Shown piece by piece: positions 23,966-35,625 of a stretch of DNA of 64,000 bases. Origin of the DNA: Imbricaverruca yamaguchii (lineage: Eukaryota; Arthropoda; Thecostraca; Neoverrucidae); the NCBI GenBank assembly GCA_034440575.1, contig JAOTOL010001647.1:2230001-2294000 (forward strand). The letters run 5' to 3'. Under the pieces are notes generated by a model. That model did not search any database. It saw only the letters and a list, made by a program, of their open reading frames with translations, and was not told where the DNA came from. The translations under genes were made by a program, and so were the position numbers. Position 1 is the first letter of the stretch. Every line of letters begins with the position of its first letter.

Positions 23966-24540
23966 CAAAACTATGTCACACTCAACACTATGTCACACTC
24001 AGCACTATGTCACATTCAGCACTATGTCACACTCAGCAATATGTCACACTCAGCATTGTGTCACACTCAGCACTATGCCACACTTAGCACTGTTATATTC
24101 AGCACTATGTCACACTTAGCTCTATGTCACACTTAATACTATGTCATACTTAGCACTATGTCACATTCATCACTATGTCACACTAAGCACTATATAACAT
24201 TCATCACTATGTCACACAGCACTATGTCACACTCAACACTATGTCACACTCAGCACTATGTCACACTCAGCACTATGCCACACTCAGCACTATGCCACAC
24301 TTAGCACTGTTATATTCAGCACTATGTCACACTTAGCACTATGTCACACTTAGTACTATGTCATACTTCAGCACTATGTCACATTCATCACTATGTCACA
24401 CTAAGCACTATATCACATTCATCACTATGTCACACTAAGCACTATGTCACATTCAACGCTATGTCGCACTCAACACAATGTCACACTCAGCACTATGTCA
24501 CACTCAGCACCATGTCACACTCAGCACTACGGCACACTCT
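23966..24540. repeat. 17-bp minisatellite
   Basis: About 33 copies of CACTATGTCACACTCAG (17 bp) with CTTAG, CATTCATCA and CACTAAG variants. Segments near 24060-24180 and 24275-24460 resemble each other in variant order, which suggests block duplication within the array. Confidence 0.94.
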
Positions 24541-24854
24541 AGCCTACTATATAGTATATATATATAGTATACCTAGCCTATTAGCGGAACGTCAAACTCA
24601 TCCCGGTAATTATCAAGAACTAAAGTTGATGACAGCCGCTTTCATCAGCACGGTGTCACGACATAGCGCAATTACACTCGAAAGGAACCGTCCACAGTAA
24701 ATTGGCGACCACGTCTACCATTAAAATATTCCAGTGACACTCTGTTCGACCTCTGTCCCGATAATTATAATACACTGAAGTCACCCCGGTGGAATACTTA
24801 TGCCGTAATGACATGAACATTAATCCTCACGCCATGGTGCGGTGCGCTCCGCCC
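24541..24854. other. Unique stretch with a possible LTR-leader box
   Basis: Includes a short AT-rich TATATAGTATAC run at 24548-24572. AAATTGGCGACC at about 24700 has the form of a retroelement primer-binding region. No coding sequence follows it, so at most this is a relic. Confidence 0.3.
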
Positions 24855-25625
24855 CCTGCCACTCTCTCCTGTGTCATTCCCCTGCCACTCTACCTAGTGT
24901 CGCTGCTCTGTCACTCTTCCCCGTGTCATTTCCATGCCTCGCCTCTCTGTGTCTCTTCCATGCCTCTCCACCTGTGCCACTTCCTTGCCACTTAACCCTG
25001 TGCAACTTCCCTGCCTCTCCACCTGTGCCACTTCCTGGCCACTTAACCCTGTGCCGCTTCCCTGTCTCTCCACCATATGCCACTTCCTTTCCTCTCCACC
25101 TGTGCCGCTTCCCTGCCTCTCCACCTGTGCCACTTCCCTGACTCTCCACTCTTTGCTGCTTCCTTTCCTCTCTACTCTGTGCTACTTCCCAGCCTCTCCA
25201 CCATACGCCACTTCCCTCCCACTCTACCTTGTGGCGTTTCCCCGCCACTCTACCCTGTGCAATTTCCCCGCCACTCTACCTGGTGCCGTTTCCCCGCTAC
25301 TCTACCCTGTGCCGCGTCGCTACCTCTCCACCCTATGCCGTATCCCCGCCACTCTACCCTGTGCCGTTTCCCTTCCTCTCCACCTTGTGCCGTTTCCCTG
25401 CCTCTCCACTTTGTGCCGCTTCCCTGCCTCTCCACCCTGTGCCGTTTCCCTGCCTCTCCACCCTGTGCCGTTTCCCTGCCTCTCCACCTTGTGCCGTTTC
25501 CCTGCCTCTCCACCCTGTGCCGTTTCCCTGCCTCTCCACCCTGTGCCGTTTCCCTGCCTCTCCACCCTGTGCCGTTTCCCTGCCTCTCCACCCTGTGCCG
25601 TTTCCACGCATCTCTACTACCTTGT
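24855..25625. repeat. 26-bp minisatellite
   Basis: Unit of 26 bp: CCTCTCCACCCTGTGCCGTT plus TCCCTG. It is most homogeneous at 25370-25605. The left third is diverged (ACTCTACC, TTAACCC forms), giving a gradient from decayed left edge to uniform right part. Confidence 0.95.
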
Positions 25626-25687
25626 GCCGGCTCCCTGCTGCGTCTCGGGTGTCGTCGGACCTTCGGCGGCTGGTGGAGCTGCGATGA

Positions 25688-25775
25688 GCCTCTGCACAAT
25701 TGCTCACAATGGCTCACCGTGGCTCACACTGGCTCACACTGGCTCACAGTGGCTCACAGTAGCTCACGCTGTGCA
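25688..25775. repeat. 12-bp GGCTCACA tandem
   Basis: Seven or so copies of a 10-12 bp motif, TGGCTCACAC / TGGCTCACAG, in a short array next to the 26-bp array. Confidence 0.85.
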
Positions 25776-26121
25776 CTGAGCACAATCGTACGCCAGATCC
25801 GTCCGCAAGTCCGACTGTAGCAGGCCGTCCGCCTTCTCCGTGGGTCCGGAGGAACGTGTACACCGCCAGATTACCGCTTATCTGATTCACTTTCCTATTC
25901 CTTCTACTCTCCCCACCCACGATCGCAAGTCCCCACACCCAATCCGTTTGAGCATGCGTGATCTAATCCTTCGTCGACTTAATAGGCCCCACGCAAACTG
26001 AGATAAAACTACACGTATCGGCGTACGCCGCTAAGGATATCACTGGATGGATAACATACTATGGACGTGCACAGACAACCGATGACTAGGCGACGAGCAA
26101 CTTCTGATGGCACAGCAGTGG
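25776..26121. other. Unique stretch between arrays
   Basis: About 350 bases of mixed sequence in which nothing was recognised. Confidence 0.5.
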
Positions 26122-26652
26122 TGGCCCACGGGTGATGGCCCAGGGGTGGTGGCCCACGGGTGGTGGCCCACGGGTGGTGGCCCACGGGTGGTGGCCCACG
26201 GGTGGTGGCCCACGGGTGGTGGCCCACGGGTGGTGGCCCACGGGTGGTGGCCCACGGATGGTGGCCCACGGGTGGGGATGTTGGCCCACGGGTGGTGGCC
26301 CACGGGTGGGGATGGTGGAACACCACGGATGGTGGCTCACGGGTGGTGGCCCACGGGTGGTGGCCCACGGGTGGTGGCCCACGGGTGGTGGCCCACGGAT
26401 GGTGGCCCACGGGTGGTGGCCCACGGGTGGTGGCCCACGGGTGGTGGCCCACGGGTGGTGGCCCACGGGTGGTGGCCCACGGGTGGTGGCCCACGGGTGG
26501 TGGCCCACGGGTGGTGGCCCACGGGTGGTGGCCCACGGGTGGTGGCCCACGGGTGGTGGCCCACGGGTGGTGGCCCACGGGTGGTGACCCACGGGTGGTG
26601 ACCCACGGGTGGTGGCCCACGGGTGGTGACCCACGGGTGGTGGCCCACGACA
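26122..26652. repeat. 14-bp GGTGGCCCACGGGT minisatellite
   Basis: About 37 copies of GGTGGCCCACGGGT, extremely uniform apart from GGATGG and GTGACC substitutions and two GGGGATG interruptions at about 26272 and 26308. Open frames on both strands (HGWWPTGGGPRVVA; GHHPWATTRGPPPV) are repeat artefacts. Confidence 0.96.
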
Positions 26653-27411
26653 CCACGTCACGTTCAGTTGACCAGGTCCAGGCGACAGGCAGAGTACATT
26701 GCCTCCACTCCAAGGCGGTAGCAACGACCAGAGCCAATCGTAGGACTTTTCCGAGACGGTGGGAGATGACCAGTGGCGCGACTGAGATTTTGGTGAGAAA
26801 AGAGTGACAATGCCCAACACACTCCACAACGAAATTGTACTTCGATTTCGGTAACTGTATTTCTGCGTTCAAGGTATCTCACAATTTTGTTTTGTCACAC
26901 TGTAAAAATGTCGCTTTATTGTTCGCTAACAGAGGGGACCAGAAACCCGAGACCCTGCTCCCTATGAGTACGCTTGTTTTGTGGCAATTGTGGCAACGAC
27001 TCATCATCATTTCCGACTTGTTGGGGTCATATGACTGATATGACTGATTCGACTGAGATGACTGATACGACTGACATGACTGACACCATTCAGACACACC
27101 ATGACAACAAATAATTTGGACATAAATGGAAGACGGGAAGGCCAGTGAAAGGCGGGGGAACTGTTTTTTTTTTGTGCGAGCGCACGCCAGTTGGGTGTTA
27201 CCTATAGTCTGTGATGACTGCACCCTAATGATGACGCCATGAGATAGCCAGCCGGAGTATGCTGCCCAGAATAAACTGCTGCCGCGTAGGAGGATGCTCT
27301 ACATCAGGCGATCGAAGTAGCTGGAAGTCCAGCAGGCTGGCACCGTATATGCAAACTAACCACCCACGTGCGTTGCCTTCTATAGTCCTTGAGAGCCGGT
27401 GTGTGCATCGA
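26653..27411. other. Intergenic stretch without recognised genes
   Basis: Mixed sequence; a short GACTGATATGACTGATTCGA run of imperfect 10-bp repeats lies at 27030-27085. No gene recognised. Confidence 0.5.
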
Positions 27412-27534
27412 ATGGTGACTTGTGCTCACTCTGACCTATGCTCACCCTGTGCTCACCATGACCTGTGCTCACAATGTGCTAACCCTGACTTGTGCTCACC
27501 CAGTGCTCACCCAGTGCTCTCCCCGTGCTCACCC
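27412..27534. repeat. TGTGCTCACCCTGACT tandem repeat outside the palindrome
   Basis: Irregular tandem copies of GTGCTCACC with CTGTGCT or CTGACTT spacers. The same repeat continues rightwards into the left arm of the large palindrome, so the palindrome covers only part of the array. Confidence 0.9.
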
Positions 27535-28184
27535 TGTGCTCACACTGACTTGTGCTCACCCTGTGCTCACTCTGTGCTCACCCTGACTTGTGTTCACCAT
27601 GTATTTACACTTGACTTGCGCTCACCTTGTGCTCACTCTATGCTCACTCTGATTATGATCATCCTGTGCTCACCCTGACTTGTGCCCACCCTGTTGTTGC
27701 CTACATTTAACACATGAAACTACATGTGGATCCAGGGAAGCTATGAGGCCATTACCTCTTCCAGAAAATCCGGTGAAGTCACCGACTCAATTTCTGTTCC
27801 CAGACAAAAATTGCCGGGTCTTTCGCCTTCTTAGTATGCTTAAATTGCGCTAGGCCTTGTTTGAAAAGGCTAAAACTCGGTCCTTAGTGAATAAGGACCC
27901 GGCAATTTTTGTCTGGTAATAGATATTGATTCGGTGCCTTCACCGGATTTTCTGGAAGAGGTAATGGCCTCATAGCTTCCCTGGATCCACATGTAATTTC
28001 ATGTGTTAAATGTAGGCAAAAACAGGGTGGGCACAAGTCAGGGTGAGCACAGGATGATCATAATCAGAGTGAGCATAGATTGAGCACATGGTGAGCGCAA
28101 GTCAAGTGTAAAAGTCACAGGGTGAGCACAAGTCAGGGTGAGCACAGAGTGAGCACAGGGTGAGCACAAGTCAGTGTGAGCACA
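27535..28184. repeat. 650-bp palindrome: foldback-like element or inverted duplication
   Basis: The left arm (27535-27820) is matched in reverse complement by the right arm (27896-28184) almost base for base, around a spacer of 75 bases. From the outside in, each arm has about 155 bases of the TGTGCTCACCCTGACTTG minisatellite, then a unique part that includes CTACATTTAACACATGAAA, GGATCCAGGGAAGCTATGAG and CAGACAAAAATTGCCGGGTC. Differences are a few substitutions and small indels. Long terminal inverted repeats partly made of tandem repeats are the hallmark of foldback-type DNA transposons. No transposase frame lies in the spacer and no target-site duplication was identified, so an inverted duplication by template switching is an equal alternative. 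A hairpin assembly artefact is also possible. Confidence 0.85.
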
Positions 28185-28402
28185 AGAAAAGCCGGAATAG
28201 CTGCTTCCCTCTATGAATAACAACATTAATCACGTGATTCTGCAGAGAAAGGAAACTTCAGAGTGGCTTCACTTCCTCCCTGAAGTCTGGGTTTATTCAC
28301 GCATCCCCGGATTAAACAATATTCAAACAAGACCTAGCGCATACTCTTCCTCCAAAATGTACGAAGTGGGCAGGTGCGCCCAATGGCCATCTATTTTCGT
28401 GC

Positions 28403-28650
28403 GATGGTAAAATGGTTTGTATGGCCCTATATTTTCGTGCGATGGTATGATTATATGACCACCTATGGGCGATTGCTGCATAACTCACGACGAATTTTTC
28501 ATCCGTTATATCTTGTGTGCGCATAAGATATGTCACACAGGATCTAATGGATGAAAAATTCGTTGTGAATTTTACAGCCGTCGCGAATAAGTTGCCATAC
28601 CATCATACCATGGCACGAAAATAGATGGCCCTACATACCATTTTACCATC
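28403..28650. repeat. 248-bp hairpin, MITE-like
   Basis: An imperfect palindrome running from GATGGTAAAATGG at the left end to CCATTTTACCATC at the right. Arms of about 110 bases contain TATTTTCGTGCGATGGTA, CACGACGAATTTTTCATCC and their complements; the centre is AT-rich around TGTGTGCGCATAAGAT. A further copy of the ATGGCCATCTATTTTCGTGC block stands just outside the left end (28384-28403). Size, palindromic form and absence of a frame fit a non-autonomous foldback or MITE. No target-site duplication is clear. Confidence 0.75.
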
Positions 28651-30174
28651 ACACGGCATGCTTCAAGTTGTTGGCCAGGCCCCCACCACCACCACCACGA
28701 CTTCCCGGAACCTCCACCCATGCAATTGGATGTTCTAAAGCATTCCTATTTTCCAGCTGCCGGCCAAGCAAGGCATGGAAAGCGCTAGAGCACTTAATTC
28801 GTCAATTAATACATGTTTTAGCCGGGGAGGGGAGCATCGTGACACGAACCCATATTACTAGATATGCAATTCGAAAAGAAAAGATGCACTGCATCGCGAT
28901 TTAGTTATGTTCACTTCCCTCCGTCGACATCGACATGCTTGGGGTCCAGACCCAAAAGCTTGGGATCCAGCTCATAACGCCTTTGCTAACCTTCAAGTGG
29001 TGCTCATAACCTTTCAACCCACGGAAAAGTTTGTTTGTTTTAACGTTTTTGACGCCTGTCCACTCTACAACATGTGGTTAGATGTCATGTGGGATCGCGT
29101 GCGTCTAGCACTTTTGTACACGGGTGTTGCATTTCCACGCTGCAGTGATAATGACGCAGCTGGTGGCCGAGTGCCTCCCAACTTGGAAATATATTTTAAT
29201 TTTTAAGGTTCGCCACCCAAAATCAGGTGGCCAGGAGCCAAACGACCTCTTGCCAAACGACTGCAAGCACCTTACGTTAACACCATAAAATAAACAGTAA
29301 ACTCGAGGCACTCCCAGCTAAGATATGGAAACCAAATCAACAAGCATACAAAGCACCCAGCATTAGAGCGATGAAAACTAATAATGAAGAACGCTGTAAG
29401 AAGTCATACCCAAAGAAGACGTATGACTGGCCTTAGATCTATCCCAACAAGAAGCAAAAGTCTAACCTATAATGTGGGTAGGTGGTTTGTGGCCAGATGG
29501 TAGTGAGAACTCCTAATTTGAAATGTGTTTTTTTTTACTTTGGCTCCTCCCACAACCTCATCCAGCTTACCATAGGCTTGTCGCTGGGTGGAGTGTGGGA
29601 GGAACTATGGTTGGGTGTTTTCAGCTTTGATATATAGTTACACTCACACACTGATTGATTTGGGCTTAAGGGCGCGCCGACTACAAGGTCATTTAGCGCC
29701 AAAGTTACACTCACACACAGACAGATTAGCTGATTATATTTTTTTGCATAACAAGTTACATTTGAAGTTTTGCTAAATCTTGGACTTTTAACACTTTGCA
29801 TTTCTCAAAGATTGGGTTTGCACCTTGATGGGGAAGTACACCCTCAAAAATGCGCATCATTCTTTTCTTAAGTAAGAATCATTTGTTTGGTTGATTAGCA
29901 TAGTTTGTACGACAGAGAAGACAGCAACAATTTATATATGGAAGAATTAATGCATCATGCAATTTTAGGAGGTGATTTTCGCCCATGAGATATCTTATTT
30001 TTTATATCATTCCTATGTTGCGAATTACTATGGTTGAGACACTGCTGACATGGTATACGCCCCATAGCTTTGTGCTGCAAATTGTGGTGATGCATTAGCT
30101 ATCTTGCAAGTGTGCCCAATTCAACCTCGCTTCTTTTGTCCAGTAATTTGGCGTAATTACAGCATAATCGATTA
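28651..30174. other. Intergenic stretch with repeat-like fragments
   Basis: No gene recognised. Between 29635 and 29730 AGTTACACTCACACAC occurs twice, around a hairpin-prone GGGCGCGCCGACTACAAGGT / TTTAGCGCC segment that looks like part of a dispersed repeat. A short inverted repeat (CCTCCCACA, GTGTGGGAGG) lies at 29547-29603. The rest is AT-rich. Confidence 0.4.
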
Positions 30175-30238
30175 AAAATATCACCAGGAAACGACACGAA
30201 ACGTGCCAACGTTTCGCGTCGTTTCCTGGTGATATTTT
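30175..30238. repeat. 64-bp near-perfect hairpin
   Basis: Arms of 30 bases (30175-30204 and 30209-30238) around a four-base loop, with one mismatch. The arm carries TCACCAGGAAACGAC and CGAAACG. It is too short and too perfect to be chance, and it lies about 50 bases before a minisatellite. It is not a bacterial terminator, as the setting is eukaryotic. It could be a small palindromic insertion or a structured RNA stem. Confidence 0.85.
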
Positions 30239-30286
30239 CCATTTACAAACAATGGTAACCAATCAGGGGCTCGATCTTCGTCGCAG

Positions 30287-31228
30287 GATGTCCGACCCTG
30301 CCACGTCCGACCCTGCCACGTCCGACCCTGCCACGTCAGACCCTGCCACGTCCGACCCTGCCACGTCCGACCCTGTCCATCCGACCCTGCCACGTCCGAC
30401 CCTGCCACGTCCGACCCTCCCCCGCCACGTCCGACCCTGCCACGTCAGACCCTGCCACATCCGACCCTGCCACGTCCGACCCTGCCACGTCAGACCCTGC
30501 CACGTCCGACCCTGCCACGTCCGACCCTGCCACGTCCGACCCTGCCACGTCCGACCCTGCCACGTCCGACCCTGCCACGTCCGACCCTGCCACGTCCGAC
30601 CCTGGCCACGTCCGACCCTGCCACGTCCGACCCTGCCACGTCCGACCCTGCCACGTCCGACCCTGCCACGTCCGACCCTGCCACGTCCGACCCTGCCACG
30701 TCCGACCCTGCCACGTCCGACCCTGCCACGTCCGACCCTGCCACGTCCGACCCTGCCACGTCGACCCTGCCACGTCCGACCCTGCCACGTCCGACCCTGC
30801 CACGTCCGACCTGCCACATCCGACCCTGCCACGTCGACCCTGCCACGTCCGACCTGCCACGTCCGACCCTGCCACGTCGACCCTGCCACGTCCGACCCTG
30901 CCACGTCGACCCTGCCACGTCGACCCTGCCACGTCCGACCTACCTGCCACGTCCGACCCTGCCACGTCGCCCCCCCTGCCACGTCGACCCTGCCACGTCC
31001 GACCCTGCCACGTCCGACCCTGCCACGTCCGACCCTGCCACGTCAGACCCTGCCACGTCCGACCCTGCCACGTCCGACCCTGCCACGTCCGACCCTGCCA
31101 CGTCAGACCCTGCCACGTCCGACCCTGCCACGTCAGACCCTGCCACGTCCGACCCTGCCACGTCCGACCCTGTCACGGCCGACCCTGTCACGGCCGACCC
31201 TGCCACATCCGACCCTGCCACGTTCGGC
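30287..31228. repeat. 15-bp CCCTGCCACGTCCGA minisatellite
   Basis: About 62 copies of CCCTGCCACGTCCGA. The main variants are TCAGA for TCCGA and CCACATC for CCACGTC. The middle part (30760-30975) has many one- to two-base deletions (GTCGACCC, GACCTGCC), while both flanks are regular; that pattern may be true or may reflect base-calling error. Frames DPATS and GRTWQ on the two strands are artefacts. Confidence 0.96.
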
Positions 31229-31970
31229 GGTCAGCAGCGGAAGCACAGAGACCTTCATGAGTCCCTTCTAACATGTCTAAACCTAATCAAAATTCGCTCA
31301 AAATCTGCCGAAATTGTGAAGCCGAGAAACGAGACACGGCCGAAGGTCGTAATCTCGTCCCTTCAGCACAGTGCGCTGTAACTCGTTTGATCAACGCGAT
31401 TGCTTGGTCATGTCACGCTTCGACGTGATTTTCCAGCTGTTGCTTGGCAACAAGCTTGCTGACAGCCACGCTAATGCTCGTTTTTCTTGCCGTTCAAAAG
31501 GAAATATCGGACCCAGCACCTGGAGTCTAGACGTCGTGACAGCTCTTGATCAAACGTCTCCCTGTCTCGACAAAAATTACGAGGTATGACTCATGAGATG
31601 TAAGTGATCAGACGCAATGTGTGATGTTTGACTTATAGCTCTTCAATCTGCAAATGTGATCTCAGTAGCTACTATCAGACTGGAAATCACCCGCTGTACA
31701 TTCGGGCGTGAACATGCAGTTGTAGATGGCAGGTGGGAGGCTGCCCTCGTGACGATCCTCGTGACGACCTACACCATGTGACCTTCAGTGACAGTGCCGC
31801 CAGCATGGCAGAGCGGCAGCATCTGGGTCCGACCATGTCTGACGACATCGGGTCTGCTATTGTCTCTGATGGTCGACTTGGAGGGCGAAAGTGAAGGACC
31901 ACATGTCTGCTGGTCCACCGCTCCCGGCATGCAGAACTTCCGACCAAATACAGCCTAAGTCAGGAATATA

Positions 31971-31972
<2 letters not shown>
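31229..31972. other. Intergenic stretch without recognised genes
   Basis: Mixed sequence between the 15-bp array and the AT microsatellite; nothing recognised. Confidence 0.5.
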
Positions 31973-32041
<69 letters not shown>

Positions 32042-32052
32042 TATATATATAT
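31973..32052. repeat. (AT)n microsatellite
   Basis: About 65 bases of pure AT dinucleotide, then a GGTATATATATATAG continuation. Of similar length to the tract at 14113-14180. Confidence 0.95.
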
Positions 32053-32280
32053 AGCACTGACTAGCATCCCTATTCCCTATGTTCCCGGTCAGTATGGCCA
32101 GCAGTTCTGTGGTCCCAGTCAGTAAGACGAGCAGTTCTGTGGTCCCGGTCAGTAGGGGCATATCTGTGTTGTCGCCACCACCGTAGCATGAGCTCCAGCG
32201 TGTCCCCATCCTCCACTGCGGCACAGTCTCCCACAAGGAGTCAGCTCAGTGGATGCTCAGTGGATGCTCAGTGGACTGAC
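32053..32280. repeat. Short CAGTTCTGTGGTCCCGGTC repeat and flank
   Basis: At 32083-32160 the phrase GAGCAGTTCTGTGGTCCC recurs with CGGTCAGTA spacers in about three diverged copies; GTGGATGCTCA is then repeated at 32249-32275. These are small tandem duplications rather than a large array. Confidence 0.7.
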
Positions 32281-32281
32281 A

Positions 32282-32323
<42 letters not shown>
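32281..32323. repeat. (CGG)n microsatellite, 14 units
   Basis: An uninterrupted GGC/CGG trinucleotide run of about 42 bases. It reads as poly-glycine in one frame, but no gene context supports translation. Confidence 0.92.
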
Positions 32324-32324
<1 letters not shown>

Positions 32325-32637
32325 AAGTTTCAGAGCAGACAGCGTCCGGTCACCCCATAAAGTCAGCCGGCCTACCTCCGGCAGTATAACTGGTTATTGG
32401 CGATGCGGTCAGAAACTGGACAAAGCCGACACCCCCACTGCTGCCGTTTACGCTGCGTTACGGTTGCGCTACGGTTATGTCACGATAATGAAGTGTCCAC
32501 AGCAGGGCTGTAAACTGACGAGCGGCGAACCGGACCCGACGTGACGAATCCACGCCCCACAATGGTCGAATTCGCCCGGAACCGGCACGCAATATAGCGT
32601 CGCTACACGTCTCAGTAGCACGGACTTGACTGACACG

Positions 32638-32878
32638 GGCCATGCGGACCATGCGGACCATGCAGACCATGCAGACCATACACATCATGTGGACCAGGTG
32701 GACCATGCGGACCATGCAAACCATGCAGACCATGCATACCATGCAGACCATGCGGAACATGCGGGTCGTGTGGACTATGTGGACCTTGCAGACCATGTGG
32801 ACCATACGGACCATGCTGACAATGCGGACCATGTGGACCATGCAGACCATGTGGACCATGTGGACCATGCGGATGGCG
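32638..32878. repeat. 9-bp GACCATGCG repeat
   Basis: About 26 copies of GACCATGCG with GTG, CAG and ATA endings. It reads as a DHA/DHV peptide repeat in one frame and a CATGCATG-like purine-pyrimidine alternation in places. It has no coding support. Confidence 0.93.
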
Positions 32879-33017
32879 TGCCGGTAATTGTGGTTAGAAT
32901 ACGATACTAATTTGATGTCTACTGGTCGCCGCTGGACGGCATGTATCGGAAACGGCCTGCCATCACCGGGCCACCGGACCCGTGTACGGCCGTGCTGATG
33001 GCACGGTAACGACAAGA

Positions 33018-33614
33018 GGGGAGCGTGGCCGGCTCACTGCACCAGGGCCGGGGAGCGTGGCCGGCTCACTGCACCAGGGCCGGGGAGCGTGGCCGGCTCA
33101 CTGCACCAGGGCCGGGGAGCGTGGCCGGCTCACTACGACCAGGGCCGGGGGAGCGTGGCCGGCTCACTGCACCAGGGCCGGGGGGCTCACTGCACCAGGG
33201 CCGGGGAGCGTGGCCGGCTCACTGATCGGGAGGGTCACTGCACCAGGGCCGGGGAGCGTGGCCGGCTCACTGCACCAGGGCCGGGGAGCGTGGCCGGCTC
33301 ACTGCACCAGGGCCGGGGAGCGTGGCCGGCTCACTGCACCAGGGCAGGGACCAGGGCCGGGGAGCGTGGCCGGCTCACTGCACCAGGGCCGGGGAGCGTG
33401 GCCGGCTCACTGCACCAGGGCCGGGGAGCGTGGCCGGCTCACTGCACCAGGGCCGGGGAGCGTGGCCGGCTCACTGCACCAGGGCCGGGGAGCGTGGCCG
33501 GCTCACTGCACCAGGGCCGGGGAGCGTGGCCGGCTCACTGCACCAGGGCCGGGGAGCGTGGCCGGCTCACTGCACCAGGGCCGGGGAGCGTGGCCGGCTC
33601 ACTGCACCAGGGCC
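33018..33614. repeat. 32-bp minisatellite
   Basis: About 18 copies of a 32-bp unit, GTGGCCGGCTCACTGCACCA plus GGGCCGGGGAGC. The left third has irregular copies (33135-33250, with deletions and a TGATCGGGAGG interruption), while 33355-33614 is nearly invariant. Confidence 0.96.
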
Positions 33615-35625
33615 GCTCAGGAGGGTAACGAGGCAACTGCGCCACGAGCGGCGGGGAGGGTTTAACCTGTTCGTTGCTCAGACCGATTCCGGAGGGGTGG
33701 AGGCGATGTTGTTGATCGCTCGAGTCACCCTCCAGACACCGGTGGTACATTCCATAGGCACGCGACACTGTCGCAAATCGTCACGATAGCACAATTATTT
33801 CGATGTTGTGCCGCACCTCGTAAAGCTTTTGGACACGTCGTAAACGCGGGCACCCTGGCCAGGTGAGGAGGCGGGGGGGGGGAGCGTGCTCGACGGCCAC
33901 ATTCTGGACCAGTGCAGGTCGGACTAATGGCAAGTGCCTGATGCGTCGTTCCCGAAATTCCCCTGAGAACGGGTGTAGGGACTTGGCCGTGCGCGTGCCA
34001 ACGATGGCTGGATCGACTGGCCGGCCGCATTTCACGGTCCATTTGGCGAAGTGAGACGCATCGAATGATTTAGATTGGGGTCGACATGCAATTCCGGAAA
34101 AGGTTGCAAACGACACGTGCGCTCATCGGCTGCACATGACCAAGTGCTGACGTGCGTCACTCCGCCTGACAATTGGCAGTTATCACGCACCTTTAGTGGA
34201 TGAAGTGTGCCAAGTGCTTTGGTGCTGCTCTTTCGCTCAGGCACGATGAAGCCCGGGGGAAATGGGCTGGACACATGTTTTGGGCTTCCGATTGGTGCAG
34301 TGTTTATCCAGTAATTTACGTTACACAATCGGAAAATTACGCGTCCGTGACGACGGGTACATCGTGTAACAATCACTGCGGAATCTACACCGCTTATCAA
34401 GACTACCTTGCCTAATTTTGACATATCTGCATTCTGCACGTGCTTTTGATGAATTGGAGCCTTGAATAATATATCACTACTTTATTGTGAATTACACAGA
34501 AAGCAGTCTACCGTATTTCCGCCACGCATCGGAGATGCACGCGAATTAATTTTAAATGTTGTCATTATGGCAATTTTTCTGAATTAATGTTACATGAGAT
34601 TTCATGATATTTCGTGACATGTGGCACTTATTCTGAATCTTAAATGATGATATTATGGTGTCACTGAGGATTCGTCGCATGGAGTCGTTAAGTAAGATTG
34701 CGCATGGTGCAAGTCTCTGGATAACATGCTGGCTGATGGTGGACGGCATGCTGTACTGTCTGTTTGCTGCATCATTAGTGAGGAATGCCTCGCGCACCTC
34801 AAATGTTTCTCGTGTCGCACTTTGCGATTATATATTTCGTACAAATCGCCAGAGTTTATCAAAGGCTCTTACACTTCGAAAATTGTGAAGGTGGCCCCAG
34901 GCGGAGGATATTGGCTGCACGCCCATGACACGGCGTACTGATTTTAACACCACGCAGCGTTAAGCTTACGAATATTTAAATGCTAATTTTTCATCATTGT
35001 AGCCGTGTTCTCATTAAGTGTATTCGGTGGCTATTAGCCTTGCCGTTGCTAATTAATTTTACCGACTATGATTTTCATGTACAAAGCCCCCCGTCTTGAA
35101 TTACGCTAATGTTGAGGATGGAGTTAGTGAAACTTAATTGGGTATTTTGCAAATGGAAAGTGAGCCCACTGAAGAATGGGTGCGACTGATGTAATGGGGG
35201 ACAACAATTGTCTACAAAGCATCATCCGTCAGCAAACCAACGCGTTTATGTCGTGTTCAACCGACGTGAACTCAGAGAAGATAATTATCTGCGAACTAAT
35301 GGAGTTGGTATTAAGGAATAAATGAACATGGCAGAAGGTCACTTTGACTGGGAGCATAGCAAAATTAGGCGATCAAATGCAAATAAAGGCCAGGTTGTTG
35401 TTATGTTTCCCTTTGAGTCGCAGGATGTCAGGGGTCAAGATGCGTGGTGATAAGCACACGGCCAGACATGTGTTGGAGGGGGTGGGGGAGGGTTTGCCGC
35501 GGAGACGACCCGACGGCATGCATATCTCGCCTCAGATTCTGCTCTGATTAGCGATCTATAAAAACCCACTTGCCACCGAGAAGCGTGTGGGTGTTCACCA
35601 AGTATCTCACCGTGACGGCAGTGCA
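33615..35625. other. 2-kb stretch without recognised genes
   Basis: GC-rich at the left (33.6-34.0 kb) and AT-rich at 34.4-35.3 kb. Short open frames on both strands have no known motifs. No repeat beyond a G-run at 33871-33881. Confidence 0.5.

Noticed and set aside
26105..26872. Long Trp/Gly- or His/Pro-rich proteins over the 14-bp array
   Set aside because: The peptide period equals the DNA repeat, and all frames on both strands are open, so this is a repeat artefact.
30181..30240. Rho-independent terminator
   Set aside because: The stem-loop is strong, but the DNA is eukaryotic and no transcription unit ends there.
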